Below are positions 8,565 through 17,400 of a DNA stretch of 64,000 nt, piece after piece. The stretch comes from Chitinophagaceae bacterium (GTDB taxonomy: Bacteria; Bacteroidota; Bacteroidia; Chitinophagales; Chitinophagaceae). The stretch lies in the NCBI GenBank assembly GCA_027489035.1, contig JAIYAN010000005.1, forward strand, positions 33,436-97,435. The letters run 5' to 3'. The notes below the pieces were generated by a model, which was not told where the DNA came from, made no database searches, and saw nothing but the letters and a program-made list of their open reading frames with translations. The position numbers and the translations under genes are program-made. The first letter of the stretch is position 1; each line of letters starts with the position of its first letter.

Positions 8565-9125
8565 ATGAAGCTGTATATTAAAAATATGGTGTGCAGCCGC
8601 TGTAAAATGGTGGTGAAGTCCGAGTTAGAAAAACTTGGACTTCATCCTGTTTCTGTAGAATTAGGCGAGGTAGAAATTGAAGAAAGCGATATTGTCAATG
8701 TAAAAGCAGCAATGCTTCGCAATTTACATTCATTAGGTTTTGCTTTGATTGATGATAAAAAAAGTAAAGTCATTGAAAAAGTAAAAAACCTTATCATTGA
8801 TTTAGTGCATAACAAAAGCAATGAACTTTCAATTAATCTTTCCGTATATCTCTCTCAGCATATTCTACAAGATTATAGCACCATAAGTAAACTATTCGCA
8901 GAAGTTGAAGGCACTACTATCGAAAAGTATTTTATACTTCAAAAAATTGAGAAGATTAAAGAACTTATAATGTACGATGAAATGAATCTAAGCGAAATTG
9001 CTTTTATGCTCAATTACAGCAGTGTAGCCCATTTGAGTAATCAGTTTAAAAAAGTTACAGGTTTCAGCCCAAGTTATTACAAGTCTATCAAGGAAAACAA
9101 AAGGATGCAAATTGAAGATGTCTAA
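8565..9125 (+). CDS. AraC-family regulator with N-terminal HMA-like metal sensor
   Basis: A 186-residue protein. Residues 1-65 look like an HMA fold with the CxxC-type motif MVCSRCKMV, and the C-terminal part is an AraC DNA-binding domain (LYSEIAF-like helix-turn-helix NLSEIAFMLNYSSVAHLSNQ, then FKKVTGFSPSYYK). It would sense Cu(I) or a similar ion directly and activate the surrounding resistance genes; this role is inferred from the fusion. It follows the propeller gene by 4 bp. Confidence 0.85.
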   Translation: MKLYIKNMVCSRCKMVVKSELEKLGLHPVSVELGEVEIEESDIVNVKAAMLRNLHSLGFALIDDKKSKVIEKVKNLIIDLVHNKSNELSINLSVYLSQHILQDYSTISKLFAEVEGTTIEKYFILQKIEKIKELIMYDEMNLSEIAFMLNYSSVAHLSNQFKKVTGFSPSYYKSIKENKRMQIEDV

Positions 9126-9213
9126 AACTTGCAAATAATCCCCAAAATTGTGTAATAGCTCTTGTAATTAATATAGTCATTTTTGTGCCTTAATTATTAA
9201 AATAAAAACGACA

Positions 9214-9927
9214 ATGACACACAAATATCAAGTAACAGGAATGACCTGCACCAGTTGCGAAGCAAAAGTAAAGTCAACATTGCTAATGGTAGAAAATGTA
9301 TCGGAAGTAGAAGTTTCAAAAGCTGAAAGTTCAGCCACTATTACAATGGATAAGCATATTGCATTATCAGATTTTCAAAAAGTACTACCCGAGAAATACA
9401 AAATTTCGGCACTCAATCATAATGAAGTAGCAGAGCAAACAAAATCGTGGTTTGAAACCTACAAGCCCATTTTATTAATATTTGCTTATATAGTAGGTGT
9501 TACTTTAGTATTACAATTTGGAAATCATCACTTTGATGCAATGCAATGGATGCAACACTTTATGGCAGGTTTCTTTTTGGTGTTTTCGTTCTTCAAATTA
9601 TTAAATTTAAAAGACTTTGCAGAAAGTTATGCAATGTATGATATAGTGGCAAAGCGTATTAACATTTGGGGTTTTATATATGCTTTTATTGAGTTGGGAT
9701 TGGGTATTGCTTATTTAATCAATTTCAATCCATTGGTTACAAACAGTATCACTTTTGTAGTAATGAGCATCAGTATTATTGGTGTGTTACAAAGTGTTCT
9801 CAACAAAAGGAAAATACAATGTGCCTGTTTGGGTGCGGTTTTTAACTTACCTATGAGTACCGTTACCATCATTGAAGACGCTTTGATGATTACAATGAGT
9901 GCTTTAATGATTATTAAATTAATTTAA
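9214..9927 (+). CDS. HMA domain fused to MauE-like membrane protein
   Basis: A 237-residue protein. The first 65 residues form an HMA domain (VTGMTCTSCEAKV). The rest is a four-helix integral membrane domain (helices near 90-105, 112-130, 150-168 and 175-190) with a conserved CACLGAVF near the end, typical of MauE/DoxX-like proteins encoded with HMA domains in Bacteroidota. It probably moves metal ions or thiol equivalents across the inner membrane. Upstream, CATTTTTG at about 9178 is a one-mismatch -7 box. Confidence 0.8.
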   Translation: MTHKYQVTGMTCTSCEAKVKSTLLMVENVSEVEVSKAESSATITMDKHIALSDFQKVLPEKYKISALNHNEVAEQTKSWFETYKPILLIFAYIVGVTLVLQFGNHHFDAMQWMQHFMAGFFLVFSFFKLLNLKDFAESYAMYDIVAKRINIWGFIYAFIELGLGIAYLINFNPLVTNSITFVVMSISIIGVLQSVLNKRKIQCACLGAVFNLPMSTVTIIEDALMITMSALMIIKLI

Positions 9928-9928
9928 A

Positions 9929-9985
9929 ATGAAATTCTTAAAATGGATATACAAAAAAATATTTCAAAAAAAGTGTTGCCAGTAA
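9929..9985 (+). CDS. Possible 18-residue basic Cys-Cys peptide
   Basis: A short frame beginning one base after the previous stop: MKFLKWIYKKIFQKKCCQ. It is basic, amphipathic and ends in a Cys pair, which fits a metal locus, but 18 codons are too few to establish coding. Confidence 0.25.
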   Translation: MKFLKWIYKKIFQKKCCQ

Positions 9986-10019
9986 GCAACATAGTTTATC
10001 ATAATTAAAAAGTATACAA

Positions 10020-10730
10020 ATGAAAAATATAATCAATTTAGCCATAGCAATGGCTTTCATATTCACAGCTTGCAATTCAAATAATGCAAAAACTGAAACA
10101 ACTAAAGACACAATAGCAACTGCAAAAGAAGCAGCTACATCACAAGCTATAGAACAAGTATATGCTTGTTCTATGCACCCAGAAGTAACAGGAACAAAAG
10201 GCGATAAATGTTCAAAATGTGGTATGGAACTTTCTGTTCCAGTTAAAGAAACTGCAAAACCAAGCACTACAGAAAGTAATCCCAATGCACAAGGTTCAAA
10301 TGCTGTTATCAATGAAGTTGTTGTCAATTATTTAAAACTAAAAAATGCTTTAACCAAAGATGATACTAAAGAAGCAGCAAATGCAGGAAATGCAATTGTA
10401 GCAACACTAAGCAAGTTAGATATGAAAAACCTTTCAACAACACAAATGAATAGCTATATAGATATTGCAGATGATGCAAAAGAAAACGCAGAACACATTG
10501 GTGCAAATGCAGGAAAATTAGACCACCAAAGAGAGCATTTTGCTTTGTTAAGTAAAGATATTGCCGACCTTATAAAAGCCTTTGGCTCATCACAAAAACT
10601 GTATCAAGATTTTTGCCCAATGTACGATGATGGTAAAGGTGCTATTTGGATTAGTGAACTGAAAGAAATCAAAAACCCCTACTTCGGCAATAAAATGATT
10701 GGCTGTGGTTCAATGAAAAAAGAATTGTAA
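10020..10730 (+). CDS. Lipoprotein with heavy-metal-binding motif and DUF3347
   Basis: A 236-residue lipoprotein (signal ending FIFTACN). A heavy-metal-binding YHS-like motif, YACSMHPEVTG followed by KCSKCGMEL (about residues 47-70), is the form found in CusB-type adaptors and P-type ATPases. A DUF3347 domain fills the C-terminus (LDHQREHFALLSKD, DFCPMYDDGKGAIW, MIGCGSMKK). It is a paralogue of the gene at 6629, with the HMA domain replaced by this motif. It is followed after one base by the haem-binding protein gene. Confidence 0.85.
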   Translation: MKNIINLAIAMAFIFTACNSNNAKTETTKDTIATAKEAATSQAIEQVYACSMHPEVTGTKGDKCSKCGMELSVPVKETAKPSTTESNPNAQGSNAVINEVVVNYLKLKNALTKDDTKEAANAGNAIVATLSKLDMKNLSTTQMNSYIDIADDAKENAEHIGANAGKLDHQREHFALLSKDIADLIKAFGSSQKLYQDFCPMYDDGKGAIWISELKEIKNPYFGNKMIGCGSMKKEL

Positions 10731-10731
10731 A

Positions 10732-11196
10732 ATGAAAAGGGCATTTAGGAAAATATTTATAATAGGTTTTATATGCTTCTTGTTAATGCAATTTTATCAA
10801 CCTGCCTATAATACAGATAATGGACAGGTTTTACCTATTCATTTTGTAAAAACATATACTGTTCCACAAAATATACAAACTATTTTACAAAACTCTTGCT
10901 ACGATTGCCATAGCAACAACACAAAATATCTATGGTACGATAATATACAACCTGTTAGATTATTAGTAGAAAGTCACATAAAAAAAGGTAAAGAAAATCT
11001 AAACTTTAGTGAGTGGGGCAATTATAGCAGTCGCAAACAGCAAAACAAATTGGATAGAATAGTAAAGCAATTAACAGCAAACGAAATGCCTTTAAGTTCT
11101 TATACAGCTTTACACACAAACGCAATTTTATCAGAAGAAAATAAACAACAATTAATTAATTGGATAAATACTTTAAAGAAAAATAATGATGAATAA
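10732..11196 (+). CDS. Haem-binding domain protein (c-type haem, CxxCH)
   Basis: A 154-residue membrane-anchored protein: one N-terminal helix (IFIIGFICFLLMQF), then CYDCHSNNTKYLWYDNIQP with a CxxCH haem-attachment site, and a C-terminal ENKQQLINWINTLK. This fits the haem_bd family found with copper-handling genes in Bacteroidota. It overlaps the multicopper oxidase start by 11 bp, so the two are probably translationally coupled and may form an electron-transfer pair. Confidence 0.85.
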   Translation: MKRAFRKIFIIGFICFLLMQFYQPAYNTDNGQVLPIHFVKTYTVPQNIQTILQNSCYDCHSNNTKYLWYDNIQPVRLLVESHIKKGKENLNFSEWGNYSSRKQQNKLDRIVKQLTANEMPLSSYTALHTNAILSEENKQQLINWINTLKKNNDE

Positions 11197-13417
11197 ATAT
11201 AAAATAGTAATAATTATAATGCTTTTTGCAGTTACTGCACAAGCCCAAAAAATTGTCCGTTACGACCTTTATGTAAAGGACACCCTCGTAAATTTTACAG
11301 GCAAAATTAAAAGAGCCATTGCAGTAAACGGGCAAATACCAATGCCAACTTTAACCTTTACAGAGGGCGACACAGCAGAAATTTATGTGCATAATGAAAT
11401 GGACGAAGAAACCTCTTTGCATTGGCACGGCCTGTTTTTGCCCAATAAAGAAGATGGTGTTCCTAACCTCACACAAATGCCAATAAAGCCTCACACAACA
11501 CATTTGTATAAATTTCCCATCATTCAAAACGGCACACATTGGTATCATAGCCATTCAGGTTTGCAAGAACAAATAGGGATGTACGGAAACTTTGTAATGC
11601 TAAAAAGGCAGAGCGACCCTACTTTTAGAAAAGGTATTGATGACTTGCCAACCGTACCAATTGTATTAAGCGAATGGACAGACATCAATCCAAACAACAT
11701 TCACAGAATGTTGCACAATGCTAACGATTACCCAGCTTTAAAAAAGAATGCCGTACAAAGCTATGCCGAAGCCATTAAGGCAGGGCATTTAAAAACCAAA
11801 CTCAAAAACGAATGGAAGCGAATGTTGGCAATGGATGTTAGCGATGTGTACTATGAAAAAATATTTATAAATGGTAAGCATAGTAGTGAAATTAATAGTA
11901 TTGATGGACAATATTTAAAAGCAGGTGATAAAGTAAGATTAAGAATTTCTAACGGTGGTGCTTCATCCTACTTTTGGTTACGATATGCAGGAGGTAAAAT
12001 AACCGTTGTAGCAAATGATGGAAACGATGTAGAGCCTGTTGAAGTGGACAGATTAATTATTGGAGTTTCCGAAACGTATGATTTAGTAGTTACCATTCCT
12101 GCCGATAACACAGCATACGAATTTTTAGCTACAACTGAAGACCGAACAAATTCTGCCAGTTACTATATTGGCAATGGTATCAAACAAACCATATCGCCAT
12201 TACCCCGTTTGAAATATTTTGAAGGAATGAAGATGATGAATGATATGATGAAGATGAACGGCAGCTTAGATGATATGGGTATGCAAATGAGCCTAAACCA
12301 AATGGATATGAATGTAGTAATGTATCCCGAAATAACAGGTGAAGCAAAACCAAAACAAGATGATAAAGACCCAAACAGATACAATGCAAATGCTTTGGCT
12401 GATATAGTTACCTTAAATTATTCAATGCTAAAATCAACACATAACACTACTTTGCCTCAATCAGTACCAACAAAAATTTTACGTTTTGAGCTCTCAGGCA
12501 ATATGAACAGGTATGTGTGGAGTATGGATAACAAAGTAGTTTCAGAAACAGATAAAATACTTATCAAAAAGGGTGAAAATGTAAAAATGATAATTTACAA
12601 TGGCTCTATGATGCGTCACCCAATGCACCTACACGGTCACGATTTTAGGCTTTTAAACGGACAAGGTGAAAATGCACCACTAAAAAACATAGTGGACATT
12701 ATGCCTATGGAAACCGACACTTTGGAATTTAACGCCAATGTAGAAGGCGATTGGTTTTTTCATTGTCATATACTCTATCATATGATGAGCGGAATGGGCA
12801 GGGTGTTCACTTACGAAAATCAAGCACCAAATCCATTAATTACTAATCCAAAATTAGCACAACGAAAACTTTTTGCAGATGATAGAAGATTTCATTTTAT
12901 GGCAGAAAACGACTTTGCCACCAATGGCAATGATGGGTTGCTAATGTTGCAAAATACTCGTTGGAGCATAGGTACTGAATGGCGGTTGGGTTACAATGAC
13001 CATCACGGCTACGAAACAGAAACCCACATAGGTAGGTATATAGGCAAAATGCAATGGTTTATGCCTTTCATTGGTTTTGATTGGAGGTATAGAAAAATAG
13101 GTATGGACGAAGAAGAAAAAAATATTTTTGGTCAAACCAACACCAAAGACCAGCGTTCAGTATTAAGCATAGGGTTTGAATATACCTTGCCTATGTTAAT
13201 TAAATTTCAATCCGAAGTTTTTACAGATGGCAATGTTCGTTTGCAGTTATTTAGAGAAGATATACCTGTATCTAAAAGGCTAAGAGGTATGTTTATGCTC
13301 AATACAGATAAAGAGTATATGGTAGGTTTGGATTACATCTTTACACGGTATTTAAGAACAAGGCTACATTACGATAGTGATATGGGCTTGGGTTTTGGAT
13401 TGACAATGAGCTATTAA
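11186..13417 (+). CDS. Multicopper oxidase fused to a CopB-like outer-membrane domain
   Basis: A 743-residue CopA-type oxidase expected to oxidise Cu(I) in the periplasm. After a signal peptide (ending VTAQAQ), the type 2/3 copper ligands are visible in LHWHGLFLP and HWYHSHSG (residues about 70-125), and the C-terminal set in HPMHLHGHDF and WFFHCHILYHM (about 475-530). A Met-rich segment (MMNDMMKMNGSLDDMGMQM, near 350) is typical of copper oxidases. Residues from about 555 onwards consist of alternating beta strands (WSIGTEWRLGYNDHH, YTLPMLIKFQSEVF, LRTRLHYDSDMGLGFGLTMSY) like a CopB/outer-membrane domain, so oxidase and outer-membrane part are one chain. Confidence 0.93.
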   Translation: MMNKYKIVIIIMLFAVTAQAQKIVRYDLYVKDTLVNFTGKIKRAIAVNGQIPMPTLTFTEGDTAEIYVHNEMDEETSLHWHGLFLPNKEDGVPNLTQMPIKPHTTHLYKFPIIQNGTHWYHSHSGLQEQIGMYGNFVMLKRQSDPTFRKGIDDLPTVPIVLSEWTDINPNNIHRMLHNANDYPALKKNAVQSYAEAIKAGHLKTKLKNEWKRMLAMDVSDVYYEKIFINGKHSSEINSIDGQYLKAGDKVRLRISNGGASSYFWLRYAGGKITVVANDGNDVEPVEVDRLIIGVSETYDLVVTIPADNTAYEFLATTEDRTNSASYYIGNGIKQTISPLPRLKYFEGMKMMNDMMKMNGSLDDMGMQMSLNQMDMNVVMYPEITGEAKPKQDDKDPNRYNANALADIVTLNYSMLKSTHNTTLPQSVPTKILRFELSGNMNRYVWSMDNKVVSETDKILIKKGENVKMIIYNGSMMRHPMHLHGHDFRLLNGQGENAPLKNIVDIMPMETDTLEFNANVEGDWFFHCHILYHMMSGMGRVFTYENQAPNPLITNPKLAQRKLFADDRRFHFMAENDFATNGNDGLLMLQNTRWSIGTEWRLGYNDHHGYETETHIGRYIGKMQWFMPFIGFDWRYRKIGMDEEEKNIFGQTNTKDQRSVLSIGFEYTLPMLIKFQSEVFTDGNVRLQLFREDIPVSKRLRGMFMLNTDKEYMVGLDYIFTRYLRTRLHYDSDMGLGFGLTMSY

Positions 13418-13493
13418 AAAAATATTAAAAATAACAACCTTTAAAAGGGCTTTAATGGAAAGTGAAATTTGTGATTTTTATAAATGAATAATT

Positions 13494-13907
13494 ATGGAGG
13501 TAGAAAAAGCAGAAAATAAACTTCAGTCATCGGGCATTAAACCCACAGCAATGCGGCTTTTAGTATTAAAAAAATTGATGGAACAATCTTATGCTATCAG
13601 CCATAAAGAATTAACAGATTTGTTTGACCGTGTAGACACAGTTACTATTTTTAGAACCCTCAAAACATTTGTAGAGCATAAATTAATACATTCTATTGAT
13701 GATGGAACAGGGCAACTCAAATATGCACTTTGTCAAGAAGGTTGCACCTGTAGCCCACAAGATTTGCACACCCACTTCCATTGTACCAAGTGCCAAAAAA
13801 CGTACTGCCTTAATAATATGGCGTTACCAGCAATAAGCTTACCTAACAAGTTTTCGCTAAAGCATATCAATCTTACTTTAAAAGGGTTATGCGATAAATG
13901 CCACTAA
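13494..13907 (+). CDS. Fur-family metal-responsive repressor
   Basis: A 137-residue Fur-type protein with a winged helix (SSGIKPTAMRLLVLKKL, then YAISHKELTDLFDRVDTVTI) and a C-terminal dimerisation domain with two CxxC zinc sites (CTKC near 97, CDKC near 133) and HTHFHC metal ligands. The extra CQEGCTC insert is Cys-rich. It probably represses the pump genes that follow until metal is in excess. Which metal it senses cannot be told from sequence. Confidence 0.88.
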   Translation: MEVEKAENKLQSSGIKPTAMRLLVLKKLMEQSYAISHKELTDLFDRVDTVTIFRTLKTFVEHKLIHSIDDGTGQLKYALCQEGCTCSPQDLHTHFHCTKCQKTYCLNNMALPAISLPNKFSLKHINLTLKGLCDKCH

Positions 13908-13915
13908 ACTTTGCA

Positions 13916-13946
13916 ATTGAATTGCATCATTTTTGTAGTATATTTG
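13916..13946 (+). promoter_or_regulatory. Bacteroidota-type promoter inside/after the Fur gene end
   Basis: TTG at 13917-13919, a 19-bp spacer, and TATATTTG at 13939-13946, five bases before the ATG at 13952. This starts a second transcription unit for the pump genes, with a very short leader. Confidence 0.6.
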
Positions 13947-13951
13947 CACCA

Positions 13952-14278
13952 ATGAAAGTAATAACATTCATATTGGCTATTTACATATTGGTATTGTCAG
14001 CAATGCCCTGTGGTGATATGCACAATGATTGTAATGCTTCAAATGCAAAAACAGAACTTTCTCAAAACCACGACCACCAGCAAGATAAGGATGATTATTG
14101 CAGCCCTTTTTGCACTTGTTCTTGCTGTAGTGCTTCTATAGTAGCTTTGGACTTTAAGCCATTTCAACTAAAAAAGCCTGCGGAGTTCTCTATTACCCAA
14201 AAACTTACTATCCGTAATTTTTCTTTCGTTTCCAATTTCTACGGAAACATTTGGCAGCCACCTAAGATTAATTGTTAG
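13952..14278 (+). CDS. Small secreted Cys/His-rich protein (DUF6660-like)
   Basis: A 108-residue protein with a signal peptide (MKVITFILAIYILVLSAMPC), a His/Asp segment (NHDHQQDKDDYCSPFC) and CTCSCCS in the middle, ending IWQPPKINC. Such proteins stand just before CusA-type pump genes in Bacteroidota and resemble DUF6660; the role is probably periplasmic metal binding. It shares the W.PP tail with the protein at 6154. The ATG at 13952 is preferred over the in-frame one at 13898, which overlaps the Fur gene and would precede the promoter. Confidence 0.75.
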   Translation: MKVITFILAIYILVLSAMPCGDMHNDCNASNAKTELSQNHDHQQDKDDYCSPFCTCSCCSASIVALDFKPFQLKKPAEFSITQKLTIRNFSFVSNFYGNIWQPPKINC

Positions 14279-14424
14279 TCATTATTGTTTAGTGTTTTAT
14301 GCTTAAATAACTATTTCTTGTAACAAGGATAGATTATTTTTCATTTCATATCACTTCCATAATTAAGTTACTTGGCTATTCTGCCATATAACTATTTTTC
14401 ATTAACAATTAATCATTAAAAATA

Positions 14425-17400
14425 GTGTTAGATAAAATAATAAAATTCAGTATAAAAAACAAACTCATTATTGGTGTAATGACTTTGCTACTCATTATTT
14501 GGGGCGTATGGAGTGCTACCAAATTATCAATTGATGCTGTACCAGATATTACAAACAATCAAGTGCAGATTATAACGGTTTGCCCCACATTGGCAGGGCA
14601 AGAGGTAGAGCAGTTGGTTACTTTTCCCATAGAGCAATCTTTAGCCAATATTCCTAATATTGAAGAAACAAGAAGTATTTCAAGATTTGGGCTATCGGTT
14701 ATTACGGTTGTTTTCAAGGACGAAGTAGATATTTATTTTGCTCGTCAGCTTATCAATGAAAAACTAAAAGAAGCCACCGAAAAAATACCAAAGGGCATTG
14801 GTACACCCGAATTAGCACCAGTAAGCACAGGGCTTGGTGAAGTGTATCAGTACATTATTCACCCCAAAAAAGGCAGCGAAGCTAAATACAATGCAAAAGA
14901 TTTACGTACTATGCAAGATTGGATAGTAGCAAGACAATTGAATGGTACACCCGGCATTGCCGAGGTAAACAGTTTTGGGGGCGAACTAAAACAATACGAA
15001 GTAGCAGTAAATCCTAATCGCTTAAAGGCAATGGGCGTAAGCATTCCCGATATTTTTAATGCCCTTGAAGCCAATAATCAAAATACAGGCGGTGCTTATA
15101 TTGACAAAAAACCCAATGCTTATTTTATTCGTGGCGTTGGTTTGGTTACTTCTTTAGAAGATGTACAAAACATTGCAGTAAAAAATACAGGTAGTATTCC
15201 AATTTTCATAAAAGATGTAGCAGAAGTTCGATTTGGCAATGCAGTAAGATATGGTGCTATGACCTTTAACGGTGAAGTAGATGCAGTTGGCGGTGTGGTT
15301 ATGATGCTTAAAGGTGAAAATAGCAACAATGTTGTCAATCGTATAAAAGAAAAATTACCTACTATTCAAAAGTCGCTTCCTGATGACATAATTATAGAAC
15401 CTTATTTAGATAGAACAGATTTGGTTGGCAGGGCAATGAGTACTGTTGAAAAGAATTTAATAGAAGGAGCTTTAATTGTCATTTTTGTATTGGTTTTGTT
15501 TTTAGGCAACTTTAGGGCAGGGCTTATTGTAGCTTCAGCCATTCCATTAGCTATGTTATTTGCATTAGCATTAATGAATGTATTTGGTGTAAGTGCCAAT
15601 CTGATGAGTTTAGGTGCTATTGATTTTGGATTGATAGTAGATGGTGCAGTGATTATTGTAGAAGCCACCCTACACCATTTGGGTTTACGAAAATCTGTAA
15701 CCAAACTCAGTCAAACCGAAATGGATGATGAGGTGTTTAAATCGGCTTCCAAAATTCGTAGCAGTGCAGCTTTTGGTGAAATTATTATCCTTATTGTATA
15801 TGTTCCTATTCTTACATTAATAGGCATTGAGGGTAAAATGTTTCGCCCTATGGCTCAAACAGTAGGTTTTGCCATATTAGGTGCATTAATACTTTCGTTA
15901 ACTTATATACCAATGATGTGTGCTTTATTTTTATCAAAAAATAAACAACATAAACGTAATTTTTCTGATAGGATGATGGATTTTTTCCAATCTATTTATC
16001 AACCCACTTTACAAAAAGCCATAAAAATAAAATATTGGTTAGTAGGTGCAACGGTGGCATTGTTTGCTGTTAGTTTATTTGTATTTAGCCGTATGGGTGG
16101 CGAATTTATTCCTACTCTTGCCGAAGGCGACTTCGCTTTTCATTGCATTTTGCCACAAGGAAGTTCATTGAGCCAAAGTATAGAAACTTCAATGCAGGCC
16201 AGCAGAATTATCAAAAAGTTTGATGAGGTAAAAATGGTAGTTGGTAAAACAGGGGCAGCAGAAGTACCTACCGACCCAATGCCACCAGAAGCTACTGATA
16301 TGATGATTATCCTCAAACCTCAAAAGGAATGGAAAACTAAAAAATCATTCAACCAGTTAGCAGATGAAATCAACGAAAAATTAGAAGCTATTCCAGGTGT
16401 ATTCTTTGAAAAAAATCAACCTATTCAAATGCGTTTTAATGAGCTAATGACAGGAATTAGACAAGATGTAGCCGTTAAACTATTTGGTGAAAATTTAGAT
16501 AGCTTATTACTTTATGCAAATCAAGTAAGTAAAGTAGTACAAAGCGTTAAAGGTGCTACTGCCCCACAAGTAGAACGTATAAGCGGCTTACCACAAATAA
16601 ATATTGAGTATGACCGTACAAGAATTGCGAACTATGGCTTAACTATTGAAAATGTAAATGATATTGTAAGTACAGCCTTTGCAGGTAAAAGCACAGGCGT
16701 AGTATATGAAAATGAAAGAAAATTTGATTTGGTAGTTCGTTTAGATAGTACCTATCGTAGCAATATTGATGATGTAAATAATCTGATGATTCCTACCAGT
16801 TCAGGCAGTCAAATTCCATTATCACAAGTAGCCAATGTTAAATACAAATTGGGTCCAGCACAAATAAGCCGAGAAGCAGGTAAGCGAAGAATTGTAATTG
16901 GTTTTAATGTAAAAGGCAGAGATGTACAAAGTGTTGTAAAAGAAATTCAAACCAAATTAGCTACACAAGTAAAATTACCGAGTGGCTATTACTTTACTTA
17001 TGGTGGCACTTTTGAAAACCTACAAAAAGCCAGTAAACGATTAATGATTGCCGTGCCTGTATCATTACTACTCATTTTTATACTACTATATTTCACTTTC
17101 AAAAGTTTCAAACAAGCAGGGCTAATATTTACAGCTATTCCTATGAGTGCCATTGGTGGTGTATTTGCACTACTTCTTCGTGGTATGCCCTTTAGCATAA
17201 GTGCAGGTATAGGTTTTATAGCTCTATTTGGTGTAGCCGTGTTAAATGGTATTGTTTTGATTGGCACTTTCAACCAATTAGAAAAAGAAGGTTGGACAGA
17301 TGTGATAAAACGAGTATTAGAAGGTACAAAAATTAGACTACGACCAGTTCTAATGACAGCCACAGTAGCCAGTTTGGGTTTTTTACCAATGGCATTAAGT

